From Lactarius indigo (taxonomy: Eukaryota; Basidiomycota; Agaricomycetes; Russulales; Russulaceae): a stretch of 64,000 nt of DNA. The first letter of the stretch is position 1; every line of letters begins with the position of its first letter. The stretch covers positions 1,116,001 to 1,180,000 of the forward strand of contig JAFKAC010000002.1 of assembly GCA_025766275.1 (NCBI GenBank), in the 5' to 3' direction. Positions 10,001 through 20,257 of this stretch are shown in pieces. The position numbers and the translations under genes were made by a program. The notes below the pieces were generated by a model that was not told where the DNA came from, made no database searches, and saw only the letters and a list, made by a program, of their open reading frames with translations.

Positions 10001-11910
10001 GTGATGCCATACATGCCATCGGACTTCTTCGAGAGAGTGTTAATCACAAGTTCCTTGTCTTCTGCCCTCCATCTCTGCATCGCTATGTCAGAGTGAACGA
10101 AGGAGCTAACGTAGTTAGCAATGTCTTCCTTTTGTCCATCTTCTTCGTGAATGGATATCCAGTGGGGTGCCAAGGGATCGAGAGCAGCCCGGATGTCAGA
10201 CTCGGGACGGCTTGTAACACAGATGTATACATTTGGGTAGCGTAAGTTAACAAGATCCTTGACTAGTTGAAGGACCCTCTCGCGAGCAGATGGAGTCCCG
10301 ACGCCGTGCGGACATTCGTCGAGCGCATCAAGGACGATATAAAGTGGGGCTTGTCCGAGCGATTTGAGCATGTCCTTTAGACAGCCGACCAACGCACTGT
10401 CAGTCGGTTGTTGCGACCCGCGAAAGTGTTTGGAATGTAAGTGAGAAAGCGTGTCGCAGAGGCGGTTGGATTGGTCGCAAAGCTGGATGAGTAGCGAACA
10501 GAGAAGTCCACGAACGTCCTGTTTTGTGGTATCCCGGAAGTCAAAATAGTAGTATAACATCAAAGCTGGTTTCTCGTCACGCATACGTTTGATGTCCTCG
10601 ATGATCGTAGAGCTGGTCAATAACATGTGAGTTTCCTTAAACAAAAAAGGTTGGTATGGTATGTACCAGACTATACTCTTTCCCGATCCCGCTGGGCATC
10701 CCAAGAAAGTGATCAGGACAGCGATGACGCAAATCATGAAGGAGACATACGTTTCCCTTGAATCCACAATAAGGAACCACACTTCTGCCATTCTTTAAAA
10801 GAGTTGTTCGGAAGGAGCCACGCCGTCGTTCCACCTTGACGGGCGTTGCATGCGACGTTGTGGTTTACCGATGGATTTGGAGGGGATAACCACCCACGAT
10901 GTTTCTCACGTGACTGGTCTCCTATCGTATCGGGATCGGAAGGTATCGTTAGCCTCGATGATCAGTAGCGGAAAAGTTGAAATGACGAACGATTTTGTTC
11001 GTTCGTGGCTGTAGGTCGAATAAAATGAGTCAGCGTGGCTTAAGTGCCAGATTGGGTGAGTTTCCGTACCACTCATGAGCTCGTGGGTGAACTTCAATAC
11101 TTGCGCCATAATCATGCGGGCCTCGTCTTGCGTGAGTTTGTCCAACCTCCGCAGGGCGTCCTCAATATCTGCCCCTCCAAGCAACCTACGTAAGAACCTC
11201 CCTATGCCATCGTGAGTCTTGAGACATCCGCGGAAGCGTCCCATGAAAGACTCACTGGTTCGTCCCCGTTCCATCTCCTTGGTCGAAAGCGCAAGGATGA
11301 AAAGGACTTCAGCCATGATCTTCCCGAAAACCTCATTTATTTCTGCGGTGACTGGAATCCCAGAATAGATCTTGAGGCGTTTGAGGAAGGACCCGACGTG
11401 CTCAAAGAGGTCGACGAGAGCATTGTGGCCAGCCTTGGAAGCCTTGGCCGTCTGAGAAGTTTGGATGAGGAAGACCGCATCAAGGATTTTGGAATGATAC
11501 ACACGGCAAGGAGGACTGAAAATCCAGCGAAAATGACTTTTGCTGGCCCGAACGCCTAGATATTCAACGGTATCAGCGCTGCGGCGGGGGTAGGGGGCGG
11601 AACTCACCAAGCCAACACCTTCACCAAGCGCAGCTGAAAATAGATATAGAACATGGATCGTCGGATCGAGTAACCTCGTCAATCTCTGATCTCCATTACG
11701 GGATTCTTCGTAAGCCCGTACATGTTCTTGAAGTACGTTCAGGACGGCATCGGGTGAGTCGCAGGTCTGCAGCTTGTCAGAAAGCGGATGGGTGGTGAGA
11801 TTTGTCCCAGTTTTCTTTTCGTATTCTTTCAAGGCGTTGTCGAAGATAGCTCTGAAGGTCGAAGTGTCTGTGGTTGTGGAGATGGAGATGGCTGGCTGGC
11901 CACCACTCAT
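7074..11910 (-). CDS. NLR-like STAND protein A: Goodbye - NACHT - ankyrin
   Basis: Ten exons read on the minus strand: 11910-11608, 11555-11505, 11451-11256, 11201-11070, 10921-10751, 10691-10667, 10612-10013, 9960 to about 7472, 7409-7074. The N-terminus is a fungal STAND Goodbye domain (FRAIFDNALKEYEKKTG, LQTCDSPDAVL). The P-loop GKPGSGKS is assembled across a 25-nt exon. The NACHT core has YYYFDFRDTTKQD, LYIVLDALDEC (Walker B) and CVTSRPESDIR. A winged-helix-like part follows (LPETLDGTYERTL, RPLRVDELAEVLAIEF, VQFSHFSVKEFL). About fifteen ankyrin repeats and one post-intron repeat (HFLITHGANICARD) come next. One break: the long exon shifts frame by one base near 8895-8911, by a possible extra T after GAAACC, so the gene may be a recent pseudogene or an allele. 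Probable cytoplasmic immune or heterokaryon-incompatibility receptor (inferred). Confidence 0.85.
7475..8470 (-). repeat. Homogenised ankyrin array of two alternating unit types
   Basis: Successive 33-aa ankyrin units carry one of two loop signatures: an N type (VNAKTxDLxTPLH) and an S type (I/VSAxTKKxETPLH). In protein order the units read N, S, N, N, N, S, S, N, S, N. The units are far more alike than ordinary ankyrin repeats, and the similarity is visible in the DNA (gttcacatccgctcca and gaccctcgcgcttctt-like blocks recur). This suggests unequal exchange or gene conversion. Confidence 0.7.
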
Positions 11911-12358
11911 AATACTCTTGATCGAAGACACAGGGGTAGCTGGGAATAGGTTGAAGAAAGGTTTGAAAGAATAGGAAGCTTGAGTGGTTGGATAGAGAGA
12001 ACGAGATAACGGGAGAGGGTAGAACCACGGGAGCAGTCCGTAGTTCGAGTAACTTGCAGTGATAAGCGCTAAGCGCTTGTGTATGTGTATGCTGTACCTA
12101 GTACTGTATGCTATGTACCGTACCTGACAGCTATGACCTCCGAGTCATTGCTCCTTTCTCCCTTCAATTCGATTTATTTTTGGCTATATTATTGCGTTTC
12201 TCGTTATCACGTCGGTAGCGTCGGTCGTCCTTATCCAGATCACCCGAATATCTGCAGTGCACGAGGCCAAGCATGAGGCTGTGCCTTGTACTGCCTACGG
12301 TCACAGGTCATCTACTTTCCTCTCCTCCCAACCCGAACCGACGCCATACGGCTACACC
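11911..12358. promoter_or_regulatory. Shared intergenic region between divergent NLR genes A and B
   Basis: 448 bp separate the two start codons (11910 minus, 12359 plus), so both promoters must lie here or overlap the neighbouring first exon. An AT-rich part at 12170-12200 (tttatttttggctatattatt) is a plausible core promoter for gene B. No strong TATA was seen on the gene A side. Confidence 0.5.
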
Positions 12359-15300
12359 ATGTCTCGGCCACATCTCCCAAGCACCTCTTCCTCCAACTTC
12401 GACTCTATCTTCGGAACTGCCTTCGAAGCATACAAAAAGCGAACGGGGCAGGACATCATCTCTCATCCGTTAGCCGCCTGGCTCAAGACTTGCAACTCTC
12501 CTGATGCGATTCTCGCCGTCCTTAGAGCCCAAGTTGAGGAGTTTGATCAGTCTCGGAGAGATGACGAGAGGTTGACAAAGTGGCTCAATCCGACCGTGAA
12601 CGTGCTTTACGCGTTCTCTGCTACACTCGGTGAGGGCGTTGGTTTGGTGAGTATCTGGGGGGTCGCCTTTTTCAAGAATTGCGCTCTCACACTTTTCTAG
12701 GTATTCTCTCCCGCCAAGGTGATCTTTGCCGGGATTGGAGTTCTGCTCTTGGTGAGTGTCTTCGTTGACCCTACCCTGGGGACCATCGTGACAGCTCGGT
12801 CATTCAGGCATCCAAGGACGTTGCTGCCAGCCACGATGCTCTCATCAACATCTTCGAACACATTGAGAACTTCTTCAAACGCCTCGAAGCCTACACAGAA
12901 GTTCCGCAGACAGCAGCTATGACGGACGTTATAGTAAAGATTATGGTCGAGGTGCTATCTATTTTTGCAATTGCGACAAAGGAAATCAAACAAGGGCGAG
13001 CGAGTATGTTACTTCCCAGTTATGCCCTCATTTCATCTGATTATATTTTATTCAGAGAAATTCTTCAACAAGTTAGCTGGAAGACGAGATATTGAGGACG
13101 CGTTGGAGAGACTTGACAGATTGACGCAAGAAGAAGCTCGAATGGCGACTGCAGAAGTCTTGAGGCTGACGCATAGTGTCGATGACAAGGTGAAGAGCGT
13201 CGGCTTCCAAGTGGAGGGCGTCAAGGAGGGGGTGCAAGACATCGACGGGAAGGTGGAGTGTGTCGATGAAAGGGTACAGGGTGTCGACAAAAGAGTCCAG
13301 GGCGTCAATGAGAGGGTCCAGGGCGTCGATGAAAGAATCCAGGGCGTCGACTCGAGGGTCCATGGCGTCGGAGAAGGGGTCCAACGCGTTGACCACAAAG
13401 TGCAGGCCGTCGATGACGGAGTGAAGCGGATCGATCATATGGTGGGGATCGTCAACGATAATGTAAAGCTGATAGTCGATGGTGTGTGATTCCGTGTTTA
13501 TCTGACCTACGCACCATCCTCACACTTCCGCTTGCCTAGGAGGGAACGAAAGAAGCGCAGCAATCCAACGCATCGTGAACACCGTAGACGATATCAACCG
13601 TCAGTAATTTCCATAGTTCCTGCTGTCATTAGCTGCGGTTGCTCACATACTTAACAGGTAACCAGCTTCGACGTGACCTTCGAAACTGGATCTCTCCCCC
13701 AGATCCATCCATCAATTACAACACCGCCTCTGGTGCTCACCACGAGGGTACCGCATCATGGCTCACTGAAGGCGACCCACTCAAACGTTGGAGGGCCGAT
13801 GGCTGCTTGCTATGGGTTCACGGAAAACGTACGTTCTTTCCTCTGTCACCGAATTGCTACTAACGCTTTCCTGTCTCTTAGCGGGCTCGGGGAAAAGTAT
13901 CCTTAGGTATGTTCTCTTCGTCCTATTACGTCTATAGTCGAGCTCAAGCTACGATTTCGTTCAGCTCCGTGATCATCCGAAATGTCGAAGACGTATCCAA
14001 CGCTGGGTTTGCATCGATGGCTTACTTTTATTTCGACTTCAAGGACACCGCAAAGCAGGATTCCCGTGCTTTACTCTCCTCCCTTCTCATCCAGCTCTCC
14101 GATCAGTCCGATGTTTATTGTGACATTCTTCTTGACTTGTACTCTACCCACCGTCGAGGCTCAGTACAGCCAAATGAAGACGCGCTCACGCAATGCCTCA
14201 AGACCATGCTCGTGGCCCTCGGACATATCCCGATTTACCTGATCTTGGACGCGGTTGACGAATGTGTCAATACATCGGGAATGCCATCACCTCGTGAAAA
14301 GGTACTGCGACTTGTCAGGGATCTCGTCGGGTTGAAACTCTCGAACTTGCATTTATGTGTTACAAGTCGACCCGAGATCGATATCCGTAATACTCTCGAA
14401 CCACTGGCAGCCCACCGGATCTCCCTTCACGAAGAAAGTGGACAGAATACAGACATCGCGAACTATGTTAGCTCGGTTGTTCACTCGGACTCAAGGATGC
14501 GGAGGTGGAGAGCAGAGGAAAGGGACCTGGTCGTTGGAACACTCTCGGCGAAAGCCGATGGAATGTAAGGTGGTTGGTAGTTGGTTGTCGCGCTTGCTGA
14601 AGACTTGAGGCAGGTTCCGATGGGTATTCTGTCAATTGGAGATATTACGTCACTGTTTCCCGTCGAGCGTGGTCAGCATCCTCGAGCAATTACCCGAGTC
14701 TCTGGACGAAACGTACGAGCGGATACTGAGGGAGATCAGCCGGGCGAACAGAGAACACGCCTATCGTCTTTTGCAATGTCTAACTGTCGCCGTTCGTCCA
14801 CTTCGAGTCGAGGAACTTGCGGAGGTCCTTGCAGTCGACTTCAACGCGTTCTTGGGCCCTCGGTTAAACGCGGATTGGCGGTGGGAAGATAACGAAGAGG
14901 CGGTGCTGTCGGCATGCTCGAGTTTGGTGACGGTAGTGATGGATGGTGATTCGCGGGTGGTCCAGTTCTCGCACTTCTCGGTGAAAGAATTCTTGACATC
15001 AAATCGGCTTGCAAGCTCCCTTGGAGAAGAATCAAGATTCCATATTCGGCTCGAATCGGCCCACACGATCCTGGCTCAAGCTTGTTTGGGTATCCTCCTT
15101 CGATTGGACGCGCAAGTTAACCGCGACAGCATCACGGATTTTCACCTCTCCCAATATGCAGCTACGCATTGGTTCGACCACGTCAATGACTGGAATATTT
15201 TGTCGCACGTGAAGGACGGGGTCGATGATCTGTTTGACGTAGACAAGCCGCATTTCGCCGCTTGGGTTTCGCTCTACGACAGTCTACAGGTACCGGGGGG

Positions 15301-15905
15301 CGGGACAAGCCCAGAAGCGACCAAATGCTACACCCCTCTGTATTGCGCCGTACGAGTTGGAAACCGGGTCCTAACAGAATACGTGCTTTCGAAGCGTCCG
15401 CAGGACATGAACGTCATGGGTACTTACGGAACTCCCTTGCACACAGCATTTGACATAAGGGACGTCGGAATTGTATGGTTACTGTTGGATAATGGCGCCG
15501 ATCTGAAATATCCGGGGCTGGCAGGAACCAAACGCCTCTGCATCGCGCATCGACCGAGGATCTCCCTGAGGTCGTACGGTGGCTTCCTCGACCATGGCGT
15601 AGACGCGGAAGCACAACAAGGCCAATCAATGGACCGCACTACACCTTGCAGCACGCTATGGGCATCTCGCGATTTCTGGGATACTTCTTGAGCGCAATGT
15701 CGACGTCAATGCGAGCGACAACTTTGGCCGAATCCCGTTGCACCAGGCAGCCTACAATGGACATCTGGAACTCGTGCGGATATTATTGAAGCATGGCGGG
15801 AATGTGAACGCGCGCGGCCATGACGGCATGACTCCGCTGGACGAGGCGAAAGAGAAAGGATACACGGAGATCGTTCAACTACTATCCGAGCACGTGGACA
15901 AATGA
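12359..15905 (+). CDS. NLR-like STAND protein B: Goodbye - heptad coil - NACHT - ankyrin (frameshifted end)
   Basis: Nine exons: 12359-12646, 12701-12751, 12808-13003, 13056-13481, 13540-13599, 13658-13828, 13882-13906, 13965-14564, 14614 onward. The Goodbye domain (AYKKRTGQDIISHPLAAWL, TCNSPDAILAVL) is followed by a run of heptads of the type VQGVDER, absent from gene A. The NACHT part is complete: P-loop GKPGSGKS, IYLILDAVDEC, CVTSRPEIDIR. The helical part RPLRVEELAEVLAVDF and FSHFSVKEFL follows. The ankyrin end breaks. Relative to the intact copy at 1-648 it gained one base in gaaatatccgg (about 15507) and another near 15525, so translation stops at 15691. The ankyrin sequence resumes in frame after about 15690 and stops at 15905. 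B may make a protein with a truncated repeat domain, or be a pseudogene. Confidence 0.85.
13178..13481 (+). repeat. 21-bp minisatellite encoding coiled-coil heptads
   Basis: Within exon 4 of NLR gene B, about thirteen imperfect 21-bp units of the form gtccagggcgtcgatgaaaga follow each other. They encode VQGVDER-like heptads with valine or isoleucine at the a and d positions. The reading frame is kept, consistent with a rod or oligomerisation segment between the Goodbye and NACHT domains. Gene A has a long intron (10922-11069) where this segment should be. Confidence 0.8.
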
Positions 15906-17830
15906 GGGCGTGGAGCTGGTACCTACATTTTCAGGTGATGACAGGTTATCATATCGTTTTATCGTAGTCCGCCCATTGCCAAGCGATACCTTGAAATAAA
16001 GTAACTATGGAATTTGCGTGAAGGTTGGATCGTGAGCTGCTACGGCATAGTATGATGTATAGCCCAAGAGATGAAATTATACTCAGTGGCCGAGCAAACT
16101 GCCTAGCGGTCTTGAGCTTGAGATATGAGATGGGGTTTCACGTTAGTTTTACATCCGAGATGCTGAAAATACTGTAGTAACTTAGTCACCAGCGCGCTAT
16201 CTAGGTGCTTGCGAAACCCGTCGTCTTTTCTTCACACGTTCGGCTAGACTGCTTGCCTCCGTAGGGCTATCATCATCTGGGCGCGGACCCTCTCCTAACT
16301 TTGAGGCGCCTTGAGTCTGGACCTGCTTTGCACTTCGCTTGCGAGCTGGAGAGTCGCCTGCAGCTCGAGATATAGGCATATCCTGTTTCCTCGGCGAAGC
16401 GGCAGGAGTAATGAGACCGTAATCTGAGAATGCCTTCAGATCTGCAGTGAACAACACCTGGAGACAAGGAGTCAGTACATTCCTTTGAGCGAAACGCGAA
16501 GCTCACTGAATGTGCCCAGCCGGCGTAGTCCCCCCATACGTTGTAGAACTTCTCACTTATCGCCTCGTACAATCTGGGAGACATCGCCTGCTTGGTCCCA
16601 GACACACCGCGGAACCCGTAGTGCTTCATTGCAATCTGGAGGACGTGCGTATCGACAGGGATCACCTCAGCCTGCCGAGATGATTAGGACCATAGAAAAA
16701 ACCAGTCCATCCTTTACCTTGTCGAGACTCATAAGCAGAACGCAGTCTGCGACTTTACGACCAACGCCCATCAACTTCAACAGCTCTTCCCGAGCATCCG
16801 TGGTGCTCATACTGCGGAGGGTATCGAGCCATTTTTCGGGGCCTTCCTTCCGTTTCGCAGATACAACGTGCGCGTCCACGAGCATCTTCGCGGTCTTCTG
16901 GATAAAATCGGCACGGTACCCAAATCCAAGAGAGCGGAGTGTGGCAGCGACGTCAGGCGTTGAGAGTCGTGACGGTGGAGGGAACGGATGGAAGCTCTCT
17001 AGCTCCGGTGTTGTGAGTGCAGATGAAGGACACGATTCATTTGAATCAGACGGCGTAAGCAGTCCAGTTGGAATCGTCGGCTTGGGGGGTGGAATCGATA
17101 ATAGAGGGGGAGAATACTGGGTGCAGAGTGATTTAACCATCTTTGTAATGCGGGTAATGTTGTTGTTCGAAGAGCATATGAATCTGAACGGAGAGGATGT
17201 GAGTGAGCTACGCTGAGAAGGGAAACTGTGGGGGCGCACGAGATGAGGTTCTCCCATGGATCCTGTCGGAGTATTCGTATTCCCTCAAACCGCGTTCTCA
17301 ACTTGGCGAAGACAGGATCACGCTCAGCCCATTCGCTATACAGCTTTACGAGGTCCACGTCCAATTGGAAGTAGTCTTTAAGCCATAGCAGCGTTTCAGC
17401 GTCTCGCGCGGACACGATTTCAGGAGGTACAGATGTCTCTGGAAAGGCAGCGCGGTAGAAGAGGGTATTTGAGGATTGACGGAGGCAGACGACGCGATCC
17501 TGCAAGCATAGGCGGTACTCGTGAGAAGGGTCCGAAGGGAGGGCGACGTGGAGAGGGTATATGGACCAGCGGAAAGACTGGCCACACTTGAGTACCGCTG
17601 CGAGAGATAGTTGAGCTAATGGGAGTGGGAGGGCATGAAAGCCAGGCTGAGATGTCATAAGCGAAGCGAAAAGTCCACCGAAGCGCTCAAACCGAACTCT
17701 GAGTCCCACGACGCGCTTCGTATGGTCGGCAATGGTAGCTCGTTTCTCCCCCGACTCGGTCTGTATCTTAAGTTATTTCTACGAGAAAAGGGCCAGTCCG
17801 CGAGGACGACTACTCAGGCCCAGTCGGAAG
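15270..17830. repeat. Segmental duplication, copy 2 (ankyrin end + intact OGG1)
   Basis: Partner of 1-2860, same orientation. The breakpoint on the left is near gggacaagcccagaa (15300), inside the last exon of gene B, and on the right near tacgagaaaagg (17790-17800). The copy lacks the 284-bp insertion seen in copy 1. It has clear frameshifts in the ankyrin part but none in OGG1. Confidence 0.85.
16197..17658 (-). CDS. ogg1: 8-oxoguanine DNA glycosylase/AP lyase (OGG1)
   Basis: Four exons (17658-17240, 17183-16718, 16671-16507, 16457-16197) give 436 aa with correct phases. The N-terminal OGG_N domain starts with LPLAQLSLAAVLKCGQSFRW. The segment DPWENLISFICSSNNNI spans intron 1. The helix-hairpin-helix reads MGVGRKVADC with the Schiff-base lysine K283, and the catalytic aspartate is D302 in VIPVDTH. 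The K-to-D spacing of 19 equals that of human OGG1 (K249/D268). The C-terminus ends in a basic stretch, VKKRRR, a likely nuclear signal. The enzyme removes 8-oxoG opposite C in nuclear base-excision repair. I chose the ATG at 17658 because it directly precedes the conserved start of OGG_N. It is longer than human OGG1 because of the tail. A dead duplicate lies at 941-2725. Confidence 0.93.
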
Positions 17831-18384
17831 TTCGTAGTTTCCCACAGGTTTATTTCGTTTTATTTCATTAGTATCGTAGATTAACGAACGTCAGATAATA
17901 TGTACGTTATTCTATAACTTTTTTAGTTAAAAATATGTTTTGTTCGAGTACCAGCATTAGAGTCCTTAAAGAATCGGATAAAAACGATATGAATCGAATC
18001 GAATGGGCCCAGCTATGGGCGTTTTTCAGACGATTTCAAACGATTTCAAACGAAGCAAATTGACAAGCATTATTTATTTTCGATTCAACTCGATTAAGGC
18101 ACCTATTACAATTGATGATAATACAGTCTACGGATCTATCGGACAAGCAACAACAGTTAAAGCATTCCAGATGCGGCAGAGATCCTAAGGAAGTGAGGTC
18201 CGGTCACAAGTAGAAACACAGGGTCCATAGGTGAGGCGTGCAGCGGTGGGACGAGTGTGAAGACGAGAGATCAGGAATCCGAGAGACAATAGACGAGAGG
18301 GCAAGAGACAAGAGACAAGAGACTAGCACCAGAATCGGTCTTGTGTTGAGCAAGACGACAACGGAGCTTCTTAAGTTCCGTTGG
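17659..18384. other. AT-rich intergenic stretch, no gene seen
   Basis: Between OGG1 and the next weak gene. It holds short direct repeats (gatttcaaac twice at about 18031-18052; gaatc repeated near 17993-18003) and several oligo-A/T tracts, but no ORF resembling a protein. It could contain the OGG1 promoter. Confidence 0.5.
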
Positions 18385-19060
18385 TCACGCCGGTGCCCTT
18401 CTTTGCGGCCGTCTTGACCTTCCTCTGCCATGGTGGGGCTGTGAGTAGGGCTGATATGAAGGAATGAATACGTTGAACTTACTGCTGTGACTTGTGCGGC
18501 ACGGAGTTCCTTCTTGAACAGCTAATGGAAAAATTGAGACAATTGTGAGTAGTTTGTGCGTGTGACACCCCCACACAACGTGCGTACCTCTTTGTCGGCT
18601 TCTGAGAGTGTTTTGAAGTATGATTCGAATTTGCGCAGGAGGCCTTGTCCTCTGGGTTGCATTGCATTCCATTGGCACATGCAGATATTCCTGTAAGTGT
18701 AGTCAGCATGAGGAGCGTGGTGTATGTTCGACTTACTTTATGGAATTGCCCTCGGTGGGCTCTGCCATGGCATCAGCCTTCTTCTGCTTTTTGGATGATG
18801 CTGTCGATGGGTCACTTTCGGCACTCCGTTTCTTGCCCTTCCCATTGGTCTTGGAGCCACCATTGTTAGAAGATGGCGACAACTCGCCAGTGTTGTTATT
18901 ATCGTGGCCCATAACGTCGTCGGTTGCTGTGTGGGTCATGTCGGGTGTTGGGTTATTTGCGCGGCCCAATGTGAGCCTGATTCGGAGAGGGTTGGACGCG
19001 GTCGCTGCATCAGCATTTTGTTCGGGGACTGGATGACCTGTATGTACTGGGAGAACTGGA
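18385..19060 (-). CDS. Small basic hypothetical protein, multi-exon
   Basis: Minus-strand coding potential over four short exons. An acidic/serine-rich first part (18733 to about 19055) contains the nuclear-signal-like KGKKRS and SSKKQKKA. A helical middle follows near 18606-18675 (LLRKFESYFKTLSEADKE), then 18485-18523 (LFKKELRAAQVTA) and a short basic last exon ending at TGA 18385. Splice signals fit (gtaagt donors, cag acceptors), but the first exon and the phase of the last junction are uncertain. I do not recognise the family. It lies beside the Plavaka element and may be part of it or a host gene. Confidence 0.4.
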
Positions 19061-20257
19061 AGATATTTTCCAGTCTGTTCCCAGACAGGTTCCAGAATGC
19101 CAGGAGTCAGCGTCGTTTCCAGATCCTTAATTTTCTGCCAGATGTCCAGCCAGGCAAGGCCTGTCTTTTGCTTTCTTTCCAGGCAATAATCCAGGCCTCT
19201 TTACCAATCTCAGAGCGTGCCGGGTTATGTAGAGGGGAAGTGAGCAAACGTCATGCACTAGTAACGTGGACATGTACGACGTGCCTAGGTGGTAGTCAGG
19301 TGGTAAAAGGCCGTATATGTCGGAACAGGCCTTTGGTGAATGTGCTCGAAAGCGCGTGCGTGAGTAGTCATGGGCAGATCAACTGATACATTCCGAATGC
19401 GAACCCGAGACCTTTATACATGCGGACTGTACCTAAGGTCAACAAAACGAAAACGCGACTAAGTCGAGAAGTGTGAGGAGGGAAAGGTAAGGTGGGGAAA
19501 AGTAAACTAAAAGTCGAAGGCGGAGAGGGAATCAACAGGTGGAAACATGAGGCGAGCGCGGGGAAAAGGGTATGAATCATCATGGAAGTAGGAGAGTCGG
19601 AGAACAAGGGAGCGTGGCCGAACGACAGCGCCGGAGGTATCAACGACGCGCACTACGAGTACAAAGAAAGCGTCAGAAGAAAGGAAAATTTAAAAGATAT
19701 TGGGCGCGCCTGTGCCCGAGACAGAGAGCGCGAACTAGAATAATCCGACGAAGAGTCGTGGCTTGAGAGGCGATGATGCGAAGTCGATCGGCCGAGGGTG
19801 AAGACATGAAGGAGGCGATGAAGACGTCGGGGAAAGCAAAGGAATGGTGAGTGGTGGAAGCATGGTTGACTTGAGGCCGTTGGCGTCGCAGTTGGGAGGC
19901 TTGAAGGCGACGTTAGCCCCGACGCCGGTATGGTGTGGGCGATCGAGGGGCGTCCGGCAATGGCGGAAGGGACAGGGGTGCGAGGCGAGAAATGACAGTT
20001 TCGAGGATAAGATGTTGGAAGAGAGAGAAGAAAAAGCGAGGCGAGGCAAAGTGAGCGAAAAACAAGTTGATGGTGATGGACGAGATAAGGCGTGACGGCT
20101 GACAGTTTCGGAGTGGCTGAGATACTCGGAAACAGCCAGTTTCGGGCCCAAGGGCCGTGCTGCCATTACATCGGAAGGATGGCAACCGGCGGACCGGAGC
20201 AGAAACTATCAATTGGCGAACAATAGGCGAAGCACGCCATCACGCTAGAGTCTGATT
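19061..20257. other. Non-coding flank of the Plavaka element, rich in CCAG motifs
   Basis: No convincing gene. From about 19050 to 19200 the motifs ttccag, gccag and ccagac recur many times in both directions, similar in style to 26640-26980 on the other side of the transposon genes. Such subterminal motif clusters are typical transposase-binding regions of CACTA-like elements (inference). From 19440 to 20100 the sequence is purine-rich on the plus strand and otherwise featureless. Confidence 0.45.

Noticed and set aside
10906..11931. One continuous 341-aa protein at the start of NLR gene A
   Set aside because: The long ORF runs through introns that happen to lack stops. Comparison with gene B shows splice sites and identical exon lengths.
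12257..12358. Upstream extension of NLR gene B to 12257
   Set aside because: The frame is open but the extra residues do not resemble the Goodbye N-terminus, and the ATG at 12359 has a good context and matches the start of gene A.
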